DNA from: Pseudomonadota bacterium
GTDB lineage: Bacteria; Pseudomonadota; Gammaproteobacteria; Burkholderiales; Burkholderiaceae_C
NCBI GenBank assembly: GCA_021805825.1
Contig: JAJZEC010000005.1
Location: 1 to 64,000 of the forward strand
Length of the DNA stretch: 64,000 nt
Direction: 5' to 3'
Part shown: positions 47,131 to 56,730 of the stretch, piece by piece
Layout of the letters: each line of letters opens with the position of its first letter
Position numbering within the stretch: the first letter of the stretch is position 1
Program-made: the position numbers and the translations under genes
Notes under the pieces: model-generated
What the model saw: only the letters and a program-made list of their open reading frames with translations
The model's database searches: none
What the model was told of the DNA's origin: nothing

Positions 47131-47147
47131 CTGGCATGAGCCTTGCA
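47131..47147 (+). promoter_or_regulatory. Sigma-54 promoter of the hyp operon
   Basis: CTGGCATGAGCCTTGCA matches the -24/-12 pattern (TGGCATG and TTGCA; GG and GC 10 nt apart). Predicted start near 47159, 38 nt before the hypA GTG. It resembles the site before hybO in the same cluster. Confidence 0.8.
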
Positions 47148-47196
47148 TCCATGCTGCCGCGGGCGATCGTCCCCGCGCCCATCGGAGCCCGCCGCC

Positions 47197-47538
47197 GTGC
47201 ACGAGATGTCCCTGGCCGAAAGCATGCTCGAGATCATCGAGGAGGAGGCGAGCACGCGCGGCTTCGCGCGCGTGCTCGCGGTGCGGGTGGCGGTGGGCGA
47301 ACTCGGCAGCGTGGAGCCTGAGTCGCTGCAATTCTGCTTCGATGTCGTCTGCCGCGGCAGCCTGGCCGAAGGTGCCTCGTTGCAGATCGAACGCGTGGAG
47401 GGTCGTGCCTGGTGCATGGAGTGCGCGCGCTCGGTCGTGCTGCATGAACGCCACGCCGGATGTCCGGAATGCGGCGGTTTTCAGGTACAAATCCAAGGCG
47501 GCGAGGAACTTCGCCTGCTCGACCTGGAGGTGCAATGA
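47197..47538 (+). CDS. hypA: Hydrogenase nickel chaperone HypA
   Basis: 113-residue nickel/zinc protein. Start is GTG at 47197, giving the invariant N-terminus [11 protein letters not shown] whose first His binds nickel. The zinc site is CMEC...CPEC near residues 70-90. Acts with HypB in nickel insertion. Its stop overlaps the start of hypB by 4 bp. Confidence 0.94.
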   Translation: MHEMSLAESMLEIIEEEASTRGFARVLAVRVAVGELGSVEPESLQFCFDVVCRGSLAEGASLQIERVEGRAWCMECARSVVLHERHAGCPECGGFQVQIQGGEELRLLDLEVQ

Positions 47539-48416
47539 TGTGTACGGTATGCGGTTGTTCCGCGGACGCGGGGCCGGCGCAGGGCCACGGGCATGATCAC
47601 GATCATGATCATGCGCATGGGTCGGATCATGCCCACCCGCATGGTCACGACCACGGCCGCGACCACGACCACACGCATGCGCACGGCCACGAGGGCGCCG
47701 CGCAGCCTGTGCTCGGGGCCGCGCATGCCCCCGGCACGACGCCCGAGCGACTGCTCAGCATCGAGCGCGACATCCTGGCCAAGAACAACGGCTATGCGGC
47801 GGCCAACCGCGCGCGCCTGCAGGCTGCCGGGGTGCTGGCGCTGAATCTGGTGTCTAGCCCCGGTTCGGGCAAGACCACCCTGCTGGTGCGTACGATCGAG
47901 GCCTTGCGCGATCGCCTGCCGATGGCCGTGATCGAGGGCGACCAGCAGACCAGCAACGACGCGCAGCGCATCCGCGCGACCGGAGCGCCGGCGCTGCAGA
48001 TCAACACCGGCAAGGGCTGCCACCTGGACGCCCACATGATCGCCCACGCCCTCGACCAGGTTCCGCTGGAGCGAGGTGGCGTGCTGTTCATCGAGAACGT
48101 GGGCAACCTCGTGTGCCCGGCCGCCTTCGACCTCGGGGAAGCCCACAAGGTCGTCGTGCTGTCGACCACCGAGGGCGAGGACAAGCCCCTCAAATATCCG
48201 GACATGTTCGCCGCCTCCGACCTCATGCTGCTGAACAAGGCCGATCTGCTGCCGCACCTGGATTTCGACGCCGATGCCTGCCTGGTCAACGCGCTGCGGG
48301 TCAACCCGCGCCTGCAGTCCATGACCCTGTCGGCGCGCAGTGGCGAGGGTCTGCAGGCGTTCTGCGACTGGATCGCCCGTCGTGCCGCGGCCTGCGCCGC
48401 GGCCGCTGCGGCGTGA
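47535..48416 (+). CDS. hypB: Hydrogenase nickel-incorporation GTPase HypB, His-rich
   Basis: 293-residue GTPase. The N-terminal metal site CTVCGC is followed by a His/Asp/Gly-rich segment (about residues 15-55: repeated [13 protein letters not shown]) acting as nickel store. P-loop [11 protein letters not shown] near 110, [15 protein letters not shown], the nickel-site CH of [10 protein letters not shown], and [15 protein letters not shown] are visible. ATG at 47538 is an alternative start one codon later. Confidence 0.95.
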   Translation: MMCTVCGCSADAGPAQGHGHDHDHDHAHGSDHAHPHGHDHGRDHDHTHAHGHEGAAQPVLGAAHAPGTTPERLLSIERDILAKNNGYAAANRARLQAAGVLALNLVSSPGSGKTTLLVRTIEALRDRLPMAVIEGDQQTSNDAQRIRATGAPALQINTGKGCHLDAHMIAHALDQVPLERGGVLFIENVGNLVCPAAFDLGEAHKVVVLSTTEGEDKPLKYPDMFAASDLMLLNKADLLPHLDFDADACLVNALRVNPRLQSMTLSARSGEGLQAFCDWIARRAAACAAAAAA

Positions 48417-50608
48417 ACCTGGCGGCGCAGCGCCGACTGCGGCTGCGGGTTCGCGGCACGGTGCAGGGAGTCGGCTTCCGACCCTTCGTGCACCAGCTCG
48501 CCGACCGCCTGCGGCTGAGCGGCTACGTGCGCAACGATGGCGACGGCGTGCTCATCGAGGCGCAGGGCGCCGGGCTCGACGATTTCGTCGCCGCCCTGCG
48601 CACGCAGGCCCCCCCGCTGGCGCGCGTGGACGCCATCGAGGGCGAGGAACTAGCCTGCGCCGCGGACACCGGCTTCGCCATCCTGCACAGCCGGAGCGGC
48701 GACGCGCGCACCCGCATCCCGGCCGATGCCGGTACCTGCGAGGCCTGCCTGGCCGAACTGCTGGATCCGGCCAGCCGCTTCCACGGCTACCCCTTCGTCA
48801 CCTGCACCCATTGCGGGCCGCGCTACACCATCACGCGGCGCCTGCCCTATGACCGCGCACAGACCTCGATGGCCGGTTTCGCGCTGTGCGCGCGTTGCCG
48901 TGCCGACTATGCCGATCCGCGCTCGCGCCGCTACCACGCCGAGGCGCTGGCCTGCCCGGACTGCGGCCCGCGACTGAGCCATGAGCTGCCGGTGGTCGTC
49001 GCCGCTCTGTGCGCGGGGTCGATCGTCGCCCTCAAGGGCCTCGGGGGCTTCCAGCTGCTGTGCGATGCGCGCAACGCCGAGGCGATCGCTCGGTTGCGTT
49101 GCCGCAAGGCACGGCAGGCCAAACCCTTCGCGGTGATGGTCGGCAGCCTGGCGCAAGCCGGCGAACTGGCGTCGCGCGCGCTGCTGCCGCTGGAAGTCGA
49201 GTTGCTGCAGTCGCGCGCCCGCCCGATCGTGCTGCTGCCCTACGCCGGCGGGCTGGCGCCGGCCATCGCCCCCGGACTGGATCAGCTCGGCGTGATGCTG
49301 CCCTGCACGCCGCTGCACCATCTGCTGTTCGCCGCCGCGTCCGGCCTGGCGCTGGTGGCCACGAGCGCCAATCCCGGGGGCGAGCCGCTGGTCATCGACG
49401 GCGAAGAGGCACGCCGACGCCTGTGCGGGATCGCCGACCTGGTGGTCGACCATGAACGACCGATCGTCGTGCGCGCCGACGACTCGGTGCTGCGCGTGCA
49501 CGACACCGGCGCGGTGTTCCTGCGCCGCGCGCGCGGCTATGTCCCGGATCCCGTGGATCTCGGCAGCGACGGGCCGCCGGTGCTCGCGGTAGGCGCGCAC
49601 CAGAAGGTCACGGTCACCCTCACCCGCGGCCGCGAGGCCTTCGTCTCCCAGCATGTGGGGACGCTGGACAACCCGGCCACCGTGGAGTTCCTCGAGCAGA
49701 GCGTGCGCCACCTTGGCGCGCTTGCCGGGGTGCGTCCGCAGCGCATCATCTGCGACCTGCATCCCGATCTGGCGAGCACGCGCTGGGCGCAGGCGCAGGG
49801 GCTGCCGGTGGTGGCCGTGCAGCACCATGTGGCGCATGTCGCCGCGGTGATGGCCGAACACGGCCTGCACGGTCCGCTGCTCGGGGTCGCGCTGGACGGC
49901 TACGGCTACGGCGCCGACGGCGGCGCCTGGGGCGGCGAACTGCTGCGCATCGAGCGCGGCGACTGGCGCCGCATCGGCCACCTGGCGCAGCTTGCGCTGC
50001 CCGGCGGCGACCGTGCCGTACGCGAGCCCTGGCGCATTGCGCTGGCGCTGCTGCAAGGCATGGGCAGGGACGCGGATCGACGCTTCGCCGGCATCGCCCA
50101 CGCCGAGGCGCTGCGCCGCCTGCTGCCGCGCCGCGCATGGCCGGTGTCGAGCGCGCTCGGACGCGTGTTCGACGCAGCCGCCGCGCTGCTGGGCATCTGC
50201 ACCCTGCAGGACTACGACGGCCAGGCAGCCATGCAACTGGAGGCACTGGCCGGCAAGGAGCTGCCGGCGCCCTGTGCGTGGCGCATCGAGGCTGGCGTGC
50301 TCGATCTGCTGCCGCTGCTGCAACGCCTGGCCGAACCCGGCATGCGGCCGCGCGAGGGCGCCGCGCTGCTGCATGCCACGCTGGCCAGTGCCCTCGAAGC
50401 GTGGATCGCCGAGGCAGCCGCGGCGCAGCAACTGCGGGTGGTGGCGCTGGGCGGAGGCTGCATGGCCAACCGCCTGCTCGCCGATGCCCTGCTGCCACGG
50501 CTTCGCGCGCGCGGGCTCGACGTGCGCGTGGCGCGCAGCATGCCCGCCGGCGACGGCGGGCTTTCACTCGGTCAAGCTTATTGGGGAAGGGAAGCCACAT
50601 GTGCCTAG
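48413..50608 (+). CDS. hypF: Carbamoyltransferase HypF
   Basis: 731-residue enzyme that transfers carbamoyl to the HypE C-terminal cysteine to make cyanide ligands. N-terminal acylphosphatase domain ([20 protein letters not shown]), two zinc fingers (CEACLAEL...[10 protein letters not shown] and CARCRADY...CPDCGPRL), a YrdC-like domain ([25 protein letters not shown]), and a kinase-like C-terminal domain ([27 protein letters not shown]). GTG start overlapping hypB by 4 bp. Confidence 0.95.
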   Translation: MNLAAQRRLRLRVRGTVQGVGFRPFVHQLADRLRLSGYVRNDGDGVLIEAQGAGLDDFVAALRTQAPPLARVDAIEGEELACAADTGFAILHSRSGDARTRIPADAGTCEACLAELLDPASRFHGYPFVTCTHCGPRYTITRRLPYDRAQTSMAGFALCARCRADYADPRSRRYHAEALACPDCGPRLSHELPVVVAALCAGSIVALKGLGGFQLLCDARNAEAIARLRCRKARQAKPFAVMVGSLAQAGELASRALLPLEVELLQSRARPIVLLPYAGGLAPAIAPGLDQLGVMLPCTPLHHLLFAAASGLALVATSANPGGEPLVIDGEEARRRLCGIADLVVDHERPIVVRADDSVLRVHDTGAVFLRRARGYVPDPVDLGSDGPPVLAVGAHQKVTVTLTRGREAFVSQHVGTLDNPATVEFLEQSVRHLGALAGVRPQRIICDLHPDLASTRWAQAQGLPVVAVQHHVAHVAAVMAEHGLHGPLLGVALDGYGYGADGGAWGGELLRIERGDWRRIGHLAQLALPGGDRAVREPWRIALALLQGMGRDADRRFAGIAHAEALRRLLPRRAWPVSSALGRVFDAAAALLGICTLQDYDGQAAMQLEALAGKELPAPCAWRIEAGVLDLLPLLQRLAEPGMRPREGAALLHATLASALEAWIAEAAAAQQLRVVALGGGCMANRLLADALLPRLRARGLDVRVARSMPAGDGGLSLGQAYWGREATCA

Positions 50609-50820
50609 CCATACCGACGCAGATCGTCGAGCTGCTTGCGCAGCAACAGGCGCGGGTCAGCCTCGACGGGGTCATGAAGACCATTTCCACCGCGCTGCTC
50701 GCCGACGTCGCGGTCGGTGACTACGTCATCCTGCATGTGGGCTACGCGCTGGCCAAGGTCGACGAGGAGGAGGCGCGGCGCACCCTGCAGATGCTGCGCG
50801 ACGCAGGAGCCACGGCATGA
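50599..50820 (+). CDS. hypC: Hydrogenase assembly chaperone HypC (hyp operon copy)
   Basis: 73-residue HypC starting [22 protein letters not shown] with conserved Cys2. Overlaps the hypF 3' end by 10 bp and hypE by 4 bp. Normally HypC works with HypD on the Fe(CN)2CO centre; hypD is missing directly downstream. It is shorter than the hyb-operon copy and divergent from it, so the two are probably specialised. Confidence 0.92.
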   Translation: MCLAIPTQIVELLAQQQARVSLDGVMKTISTALLADVAVGDYVILHVGYALAKVDEEEARRTLQMLRDAGATA

Positions 50821-51848
50821 GCCGCGGCCTGGATGTGCGGCGCGGCTGCGTCGACATGAGCCACGGCGCCGGCGGGCGTGCGATGGTGCAACTGGTGCGG
50901 GAGATCTTCCTGCACGCCTTCGACAACCCCCTGCTGCGCCAGGGCAACGACCAGGCGGCCTTCGAGGTGCCCGGCGGCACCATGGTCATGAGCACCGACG
51001 GCTACGTCGTCTCGCCGCTGTTCTTCCCGGGCGGGGACATCGGCTCGCTGGCCGTGCACGGCACGATCAACGACCTGGCCATGGCCGGCGCGCGGCCGCT
51101 GCACCTGTCGGCCGCCTTCATCATCGAGGAGGGTTTCGCGCTGGCCGACCTGCAGCGCATTGCGCAGAGCATGGGCGAAGCGGCGCGACGCGCCGGAGTC
51201 ACCGTGGTCACCGGGGACACCAAGGTGGTCGAGCGCGGCAAGGCCGACGGGCTGTTCATCTGCACCACAGGGGTGGGGGTGGTTGCGCCGGGCTTGCGGC
51301 TGTCCGGCGACCAGGCGCGTCCGGGGGATGCGATCCTGGTCTCCGGAACCATCGGCGACCATGGCGTGGCGGTGATGTCCCGGCGCGAGAACCTGGAATT
51401 CGAGACGCAGATCGTGTCCGATTCGGCCGCCCTGCACGAACTCGTGGCGGCCATGGTCGCCGCCGCCCCGCAGGGCCTGCGCCTGCTGCGCGACCCCACG
51501 CGCGGCGGGCTGGCCGCAACCCTGAACGAGATCGCCCACCAGTCGGGGGTCGGCATGCTGCTGCGCGAGGAGGCGATTCCGGTGCTGCCGCAAGTGGCCG
51601 CCGCCTGCGAACTGCTCGGCCTGGATCCGCTGAACGTCGCCAACGAAGGCAAGCTCATCGCTGTCGTCGCCGCGGCCGACGCCGACGCCGTGCTGGAGGC
51701 GATGCACGCGCATCCGCTGGGCGCGCGCGCCGCGCGCATCGGCGAGATTCTCGAGGATACCCGGCAGTTCGTGCAGATGGCCACCAGCTTCGGCGGCCGC
51801 CGCATGGTCGACTGGCTGGCCGGCGAACAGCTGCCGCGCATCTGCTGA
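50817..51848 (+). CDS. hypE: Hydrogenase carbamoyl dehydratase HypE
   Basis: 343-residue protein of the PurM/ThiL fold. Motifs: VDMSHGAGGRAMVQLV, MSTDGYVVSPLFFPGGDIGSLAVHGTINDLAMAGA, VTGDTKVVERGKADG, RDPTRGGLAATLNEIA, and the C-terminal PRIC whose last Cys343 carries the thiocarboxamide/thiocyanate. All key residues present. ATG at 50817 sits on the hypC stop (ATGA). Confidence 0.95.
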   Translation: MSRGLDVRRGCVDMSHGAGGRAMVQLVREIFLHAFDNPLLRQGNDQAAFEVPGGTMVMSTDGYVVSPLFFPGGDIGSLAVHGTINDLAMAGARPLHLSAAFIIEEGFALADLQRIAQSMGEAARRAGVTVVTGDTKVVERGKADGLFICTTGVGVVAPGLRLSGDQARPGDAILVSGTIGDHGVAVMSRRENLEFETQIVSDSAALHELVAAMVAAAPQGLRLLRDPTRGGLAATLNEIAHQSGVGMLLREEAIPVLPQVAAACELLGLDPLNVANEGKLIAVVAAADADAVLEAMHAHPLGARAARIGEILEDTRQFVQMATSFGGRRMVDWLAGEQLPRIC

Positions 51849-51877
51849 GCGCCGGCCCCGGTTCGCGGAGACCCCCG

Positions 51878-53308
51878 ATGCATGAGTTTTCCCTACCCGC
51901 CGAACAGCCGCCCGCCCACACCACGGTGCTGCTGGTCGATGACGAAGTCCGCTCGCTGGAGGCCTTGCGCCGCGTACTGGGCGACGAGTTCGAAGTCATC
52001 GCGGCGGCCGGCGCGCGCGAGGCCGAGGCCGTGCTGGCCGCCGACATGGTGCAGATCGTGCTGTGCGACCAGAAGATGCCCGGGGAAACCGGGGTGGAGT
52101 TCCTCAAGCGGGTACGCCAGCAATGGCCCGACCCGGTGCGCATGATCATTTCCGGCTATACCGACGCCGAGGACATCATCGCCGGGGTCAACGAGGCCGG
52201 GATCTTCCGCTACCTGACCAAGCCCTGGCGCCCCGACGAACTGCTGCAGAGCCTGCGCGATGCGGCCGAGCTGTTCCACACGCAGAAGCTGCAGCTGCAC
52301 CTGCCGGCGCAGGCGCTGGGCCCGTCCGTGGCGCAGGATCCGCGGCGCTTCGACGAACATGGCATCGTCCACGAACCGGCCAGCCCGATGCGCGAAACCC
52401 TGGCGCTGGCCGCGCGCGCCGCGCGCTACGGCCTGCCGGTGCTGATCACCGGGGAATCGGGAACCGGCAAGGAACTGCTGGCGCGCGCCATCCATCGCGG
52501 CAGCGAACGCGCGGACAAGCCCTTCGTCGTCGAGAACTGCGGCGCGCTTCCCGACGAACTGCTGGAGAGCGAGCTGTTCGGCTACAAGCGCGGCGCCTTC
52601 ACCGGCGCCTACGGCGACCGCCTCGGGCTGTTCGAGGTAGCGCACGGCGGAACCATCTTCCTCGACGAGGTCGGCGAGACCTCGCCGTCGTTCCAGGTCA
52701 AGCTGCTGCGCGTTCTGCAGGAGCGCGAAGTGCGCCCGCTGGGTGCGCAGCGCACACGCAAGATCGACGTGCGGGTGATCTCGGCGACCAACCGCGACCT
52801 CGCCGCCGAAGTCGCCGCCGGGCGCTTCCGCCGCGACCTCTACTACCGCCTGGCCGTGTTCCCGATCCATCTGCCGCCGTTGCGCGAGCGCCGCGTCGAC
52901 ATCGCCGCCATCGCGCAGTACATCCTGGACGAGGTCAATGCGTCCTTCGGCCGCAGCATCGCCGGCCTTTCGACCGCATGCCTGCACCACCTGGCACAGC
53001 AGGAATGGCCAGGCAACGTGCGCCAGCTGCACAACGAGATCCAGCGCCTGGTCGCGCTGCACGACGGAAACGGACCGCTGCCGGCGCCGGCGCCATCGCC
53101 GGCGGCCCGTGACCGCGCGCATGGCGGCGGCGGTACGCTGCGCGAGCGCATCGAGGCCCTGGAGGCTCGGATCCTCGAGGAAACCCTGCGCCGCCACCAG
53201 GGCAACATCAGCCGCTGCGCCTCCGAACTGGGGCTTTCCCGCGTGGGCCTGCGGGCGAAGATCGAACGCCTGGGACTGGAACGATCCTTCGCGCTGGATG
53301 CCGACTGA
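51878..53308 (+). CDS. hoxA: Sigma-54-dependent response regulator HoxA
   Basis: 476-residue NtrC-family activator. Receiver domain with D64 in [19 protein letters not shown]+ domain with GESGTGKE (192-199), GAFTGA (239-244), [11 protein letters not shown] and [23 protein letters not shown]-terminal Fis helix-turn-helix ([29 protein letters not shown]). It is the expected activator at the three sigma-54 promoters of the hydrogenase cluster. In the best-studied relatives the unphosphorylated form is active, which cannot be judged from sequence. Confidence 0.93.
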   Translation: MHEFSLPAEQPPAHTTVLLVDDEVRSLEALRRVLGDEFEVIAAAGAREAEAVLAADMVQIVLCDQKMPGETGVEFLKRVRQQWPDPVRMIISGYTDAEDIIAGVNEAGIFRYLTKPWRPDELLQSLRDAAELFHTQKLQLHLPAQALGPSVAQDPRRFDEHGIVHEPASPMRETLALAARAARYGLPVLITGESGTGKELLARAIHRGSERADKPFVVENCGALPDELLESELFGYKRGAFTGAYGDRLGLFEVAHGGTIFLDEVGETSPSFQVKLLRVLQEREVRPLGAQRTRKIDVRVISATNRDLAAEVAAGRFRRDLYYRLAVFPIHLPPLRERRVDIAAIAQYILDEVNASFGRSIAGLSTACLHHLAQQEWPGNVRQLHNEIQRLVALHDGNGPLPAPAPSPAARDRAHGGGGTLRERIEALEARILEETLRRHQGNISRCASELGLSRVGLRAKIERLGLERSFALDAD

Positions 53309-53375
53309 GCCACCATGGTGCGCCGCCCTCGGGCAGCGTGGGTACCATGACGGCCTCCAGCGCGACCACCGACCG

Positions 53376-54494
53376 ATGCAGACCCACGCCCCGCCACCCC
53401 GAACACCCGCCGAAGCGCAGGGAGCGGCGGCGGGCGCGGGCATCAACTTCGTCTACCACACGATCGGGCACGGCGGCGGCATGGAGCGCTATGCGCTGGA
53501 TGTCGTCGCCGAGCTGCAGCGGCGCCGCGTACCGCTGCACCTGGTGGCGCGAAGGGTTGCCTGGGACGGCCTCGCAGCCGGCACCACGACCAGCGTCATC
53601 CCGCGCATCAAGGCCCTGGGGCGCCTGGGCAACCTGGCGCTCGACCTGCTCAGCTGCGGCAGGCGGGTGCCCGGCTGGACGACCGTGGGCATCAGCCGTC
53701 TCAACGGCTGCGCCGACATCGCGATTTCCGGCGGCACCCACCTGGCCCATCTGCGGCAGAAGGGGCGATCGCGGCGCAGCCTGCACGACCGCCTGACGAT
53801 TGCCCTCGAGCGACGCCACTACGGTGGCGCGCGCTTCGTGGTCGCCCATTCCGGACGTGTCCGCCAGGAGATCATCGCCGACTGCGGTGTCGATGCGGAC
53901 AAGGTCATCACCCTGCCGCCCCCGGTCGACACCCGGCGCTTCAACCTGGGCGCGCGCGCGCACCGCGAGGGCATTCGCGCCGCGCTGGGCATCGCGCCCG
54001 AAGGCTTCCTGCTGCTGTTCCCGTCGAACAACCACGCGCTCAAGGGCCTGGATCTGATCCTGCTGGCGCTGCGCCAGTTCCCGGACATCCGCCTGGCCAT
54101 TGCCGGCAAGAAGCAGGACACCCCTGCCGGAGTCATCGAGCTCGGCAACCTGCGGGACATCGAAAAGTACTACGCGGCCGCCGACGCCGTGGTGCTGGCC
54201 TCGCGCTACGAGGCCTTCGGCATGGTGGCCCCGGAGGCCATCCTGTGCGGCACGCCGGCACTCATCGCCGACACGGTCGGCGCCTCGGCCTTCCTGGCCG
54301 AGCCGGGCGCAAGGGTCTTCACGCGCGATGTGGACGCGCTGGCAGCCACGCTGCGCGTGGCGCTCGAGGCGCACCGACGGGGCGCGTCGGTACTGGAGGC
54401 GCCGCAGGACTGCATACGCTATGACTACACCGTGCAGGGCCATGTCGATCGCCTGCTCGAACTGGTGCAGCGCATCGGCCCGGCGGCCGGCTGA
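53376..54494 (+). CDS. Family 4 (GT-B) glycosyltransferase
   Basis: 372-residue GT4-like enzyme. The N-terminal HTIGHGGGMERYALDVVAELQRR is the usual acceptor-side Gly-rich start; the C-terminal half has FLLLFPSNNHALKGLDLILLAL, and DIEKYYAAADAVVLASRYEAFGMVAPEAILCGTPALI, which holds the donor-binding E-x7-E motif. It probably adds a sugar to lipopolysaccharide core or another glycan. Its TGA stop abuts the stop of the opposite O-antigen ligase-like gene in a TGATCA palindrome. Confidence 0.85.
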   Translation: MQTHAPPPRTPAEAQGAAAGAGINFVYHTIGHGGGMERYALDVVAELQRRRVPLHLVARRVAWDGLAAGTTTSVIPRIKALGRLGNLALDLLSCGRRVPGWTTVGISRLNGCADIAISGGTHLAHLRQKGRSRRSLHDRLTIALERRHYGGARFVVAHSGRVRQEIIADCGVDADKVITLPPPVDTRRFNLGARAHREGIRAALGIAPEGFLLLFPSNNHALKGLDLILLALRQFPDIRLAIAGKKQDTPAGVIELGNLRDIEKYYAAADAVVLASRYEAFGMVAPEAILCGTPALIADTVGASAFLAEPGARVFTRDVDALAATLRVALEAHRRGASVLEAPQDCIRYDYTVQGHVDRLLELVQRIGPAAG

Positions 54495-55787
54495 TCAATC
54501 CGCTGCGTCGCTGCGCAGGACCACCGCCAGGAGCACCGCGCAGCTCAGCGCGTAGAAGGCCGAGAGCATGGTCAGGACGAAGATCTCCACCGTCAGCCCG
54601 AAGATGAAGAAGGCGCTCACCAGCACCACGCCCATGCGCGCGGCCCGGCGACGCACCGCGTCGGAATGCTCGCTGCGGCGCAGGAACAGCACGAAGGGGA
54701 CGACATACACACTGAGCACCGAGAGCAACCCGGGCAGCCCGTTCTGCACGGCCTTGGCGATGATCTCGTTCTCGGCCATCCCGATCTGCGCAGCCAGCGG
54801 GCTCAGCACGCCCATGTGCTGCAGCATGGGCATCGCCAGCCGGAAGCCCTCCGGGCCGACGCCGAACCACGGGTGCTGCCAGAACAGCCACCAGGCGGCG
54901 CGCCAGAGCTGGAAGCGCAGCCCGATGGAGGTGTTCGGATCCCCGTGGTCGAAGGCCAGCAGGTTGCTGCCGATGAGGTCGATGCGCTGGTGGATGGTCG
55001 GCACCAGGCCGTAGGCGGCACCCGCCAGCGCGGCAGCCCCGACGACCAGCGCCAGCATCATGCGCAGGCTCAGGCGATCGCGCCGGAACCACAGCCACCA
55101 CAACCCGAGGAAGGGCACGGCAACCCAGCCACCGCGCGAGGCCGAAAGCACGGAGGCCAGGCCTCCGCCCAGCAGGGCGAGGTACTTGAACACGCGCTCC
55201 CACGGGCGGTCGCGGCCGACCCAGTCAACGCTCATCGCCGCGAGCACGCCGATGATCAGGGCCAGGTCGCCAAAGGGAATGGGATACAGGAAATACAGGC
55301 CCGGGCGACCGGGGCCGTAGTCGAAGGGGTCGAACAACACGGCGCCGGCGGCATACAGGGCGCCGGCGGCGAAGCCCAGGCCGAGCCAGCGCCAATGCCG
55401 TGTCGGAAGCCTGCGCAGCGCGAGAAAGACCGGCACCGCGAGCAGGAAGCGCGAAGGGGCGTCGAAATAACGCCCGATCCACTCGCTGCGCGCCCATTCG
55501 CTGCACAGCACGGCCAGCGGCATCGAGGCCATGGCCGCCGCATACACCACCACCCACATCCTGGTGGCAGGGTCGTCGCGGGCCTGCCCGCGCAGGTACA
55601 CCAGCATCCACAGCGAAAGCAGCAACAGCAGCGCGAAGACCGTGTTGACCCCGCCGCGCACGAAGGTGACGGCCGGGTAGGCGCTCAGCAACACCCCGCA
55701 GAGCATCTCGGCGGGGGCTCGGGATCGCAAGGCGCGCTTGCCCCCAGGCGGCGCAGGCTCAGGAGTGGAGGGTGTGGATCGGCGCAC
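54495..55787 (-). CDS. O-antigen ligase (WaaL)-like membrane protein
   Basis: 430-residue membrane protein with about eleven to twelve hydrophobic segments. The Wzy_C-type region includes SASRGGWVAVPFLGLWWLWF and the periplasmic loop RFQLWRAAWWLFWQHPWFGVGPEGFRLAMP with the conserved HPWFGVGPEGF motif, followed by a His-poor MAENEIIAKAVQNGLPGL segment. It could ligate O-antigen to lipid A-core or polymerise polysaccharide; pairing with a glycosyltransferase supports an envelope role. Confidence 0.82.
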   Translation of the reverse strand: MRRSTPSTPEPAPPGGKRALRSRAPAEMLCGVLLSAYPAVTFVRGGVNTVFALLLLLSLWMLVYLRGQARDDPATRMWVVVYAAAMASMPLAVLCSEWARSEWIGRYFDAPSRFLLAVPVFLALRRLPTRHWRWLGLGFAAGALYAAGAVLFDPFDYGPGRPGLYFLYPIPFGDLALIIGVLAAMSVDWVGRDRPWERVFKYLALLGGGLASVLSASRGGWVAVPFLGLWWLWFRRDRLSLRMMLALVVGAAALAGAAYGLVPTIHQRIDLIGSNLLAFDHGDPNTSIGLRFQLWRAAWWLFWQHPWFGVGPEGFRLAMPMLQHMGVLSPLAAQIGMAENEIIAKAVQNGLPGLLSVLSVYVVPFVLFLRRSEHSDAVRRRAARMGVVLVSAFFIFGLTVEIFVLTMLSAFYALSCAVLLAVVLRSDAAD

Positions 55788-55855
55788 AACGGCTCAACGG
55801 AATCCCGAGCATGGCGGGGGCAGGCTGCGCGCACCCCGACATGCCACGCCGCAAC

Positions 55856-55931
55856 TGGCGCGCCCGGCGGGGATCGAACCCACGACCCTCGGCTTCGGAG
55901 GCCGATACTCTATCCACTGAGCTACGGGCGC
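55856..55931 (-). tRNA. tRNA-Arg (anticodon CCG)
   Basis: On the minus strand a complete cloverleaf begins GCGCCCGTAGCTCAGTGGAT. The 7-bp acceptor stem GCGCCCG/CGGGCGC closes, the anticodon loop is CTCCGAA with anticodon CCG (codon CGG), the T-arm holds GGTTCGATC, and the CCA end is encoded (55856-55858). Total 76 nt including CCA. Confidence 0.96.
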
Positions 55932-56157
55932 ACGGCCATGGCCATGTGGCCGCGACCAAACGTACAGTGTAACGCCAGCAGCGCCCGCATGGCCGACAGG
56001 GCCGCCCCCGCGCCCATCGCCGGCGCGACGCCCACCCTCGACGCCGCCGACGCTGCACGGCGTCCGACTATCATGCAGGCCGCAGCTGCCGCCGGCACCC
56101 TGGGTGTCCAGCCCTTCGTCCTCCGCCCTTCGTCATTCGTCCCCTTCCGCACCGACC

Positions 56158-56730
56158 ATGAGCGCACACGATTCCCATCATTCCAAGGGCGACGCCTCGC
56201 CCTCCTCCGCTGGCGCGCTGCCTTTCGCCCCCACGCTGCGCAAGCTGCTGCTGTTGCTGCTCGTGGGCTTCGCGGTGCCGGTGATCATCCTGGTGCTGCT
56301 CGCCCGCATGATCGCTGGCCAGCACCAGGACGCCACCGAAGCGGTGGCGGTGGTCGCCTCGTCGGCCCCGGCCCGGGCGGCCAGCGCGGCCGCCGGCCCG
56401 ATGGCCGCGGCGAGCACCCCGGCCCTGGCGGCCGCCGCGAGCAAACCCGCTGCTGCTGCGGCGACCACCGTGGCCGACGCCGACGTCGGCAAGGATCTGT
56501 ACCAGAGCACCTGCATGGCCTGCCACGGCAGCGGAGTGCTCGGCGCGCCCAAGTTCGGCGACAAGGCGGCGTGGGCGCCCTTCGTCGCGCAGGGCATGGC
56601 CACGCTGTACGACCGGGCGATCCACGGCTACAGCGCCGATGGCCACATGATGCCCCCGAAGGGCGGCAGCACGGCCAGCGACGCCGACGTCAAGGCCGCC
56701 GTCGACTACATGGTCAAGCACTCGAGCTGA
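56158..56730 (+). CDS. Membrane-anchored cytochrome c5-type protein
   Basis: 190-residue c-type cytochrome. A short cytoplasmic start is followed by one membrane helix (KLLLLLLVGFAVPVIILVLLARMIA, about residues 30-54), an Ala/Pro-rich linker, and a C-terminal cytochrome domain with heme motif CMACH and GVLGAPKFGDKAAWAPFVAQG and HMMPPKGG (Met ligand). Such cytochromes pass electrons to terminal oxidases. Its 3' end overlaps the opposing gene by 17 bp. Confidence 0.9.
   Translation: MSAHDSHHSKGDASPSSAGALPFAPTLRKLLLLLLVGFAVPVIILVLLARMIAGQHQDATEAVAVVASSAPARAASAAAGPMAAASTPALAAAASKPAAAAATTVADADVGKDLYQSTCMACHGSGVLGAPKFGDKAAWAPFVAQGMATLYDRAIHGYSADGHMMPPKGGSTASDADVKAAVDYMVKHSS

Noticed and set aside
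50137..50820. A hidden or frameshifted hypD between hypF and hypE
   Set aside because: All bases are accounted for by hypF, hypC and hypE, which overlap each other; no HypD motif in any frame.
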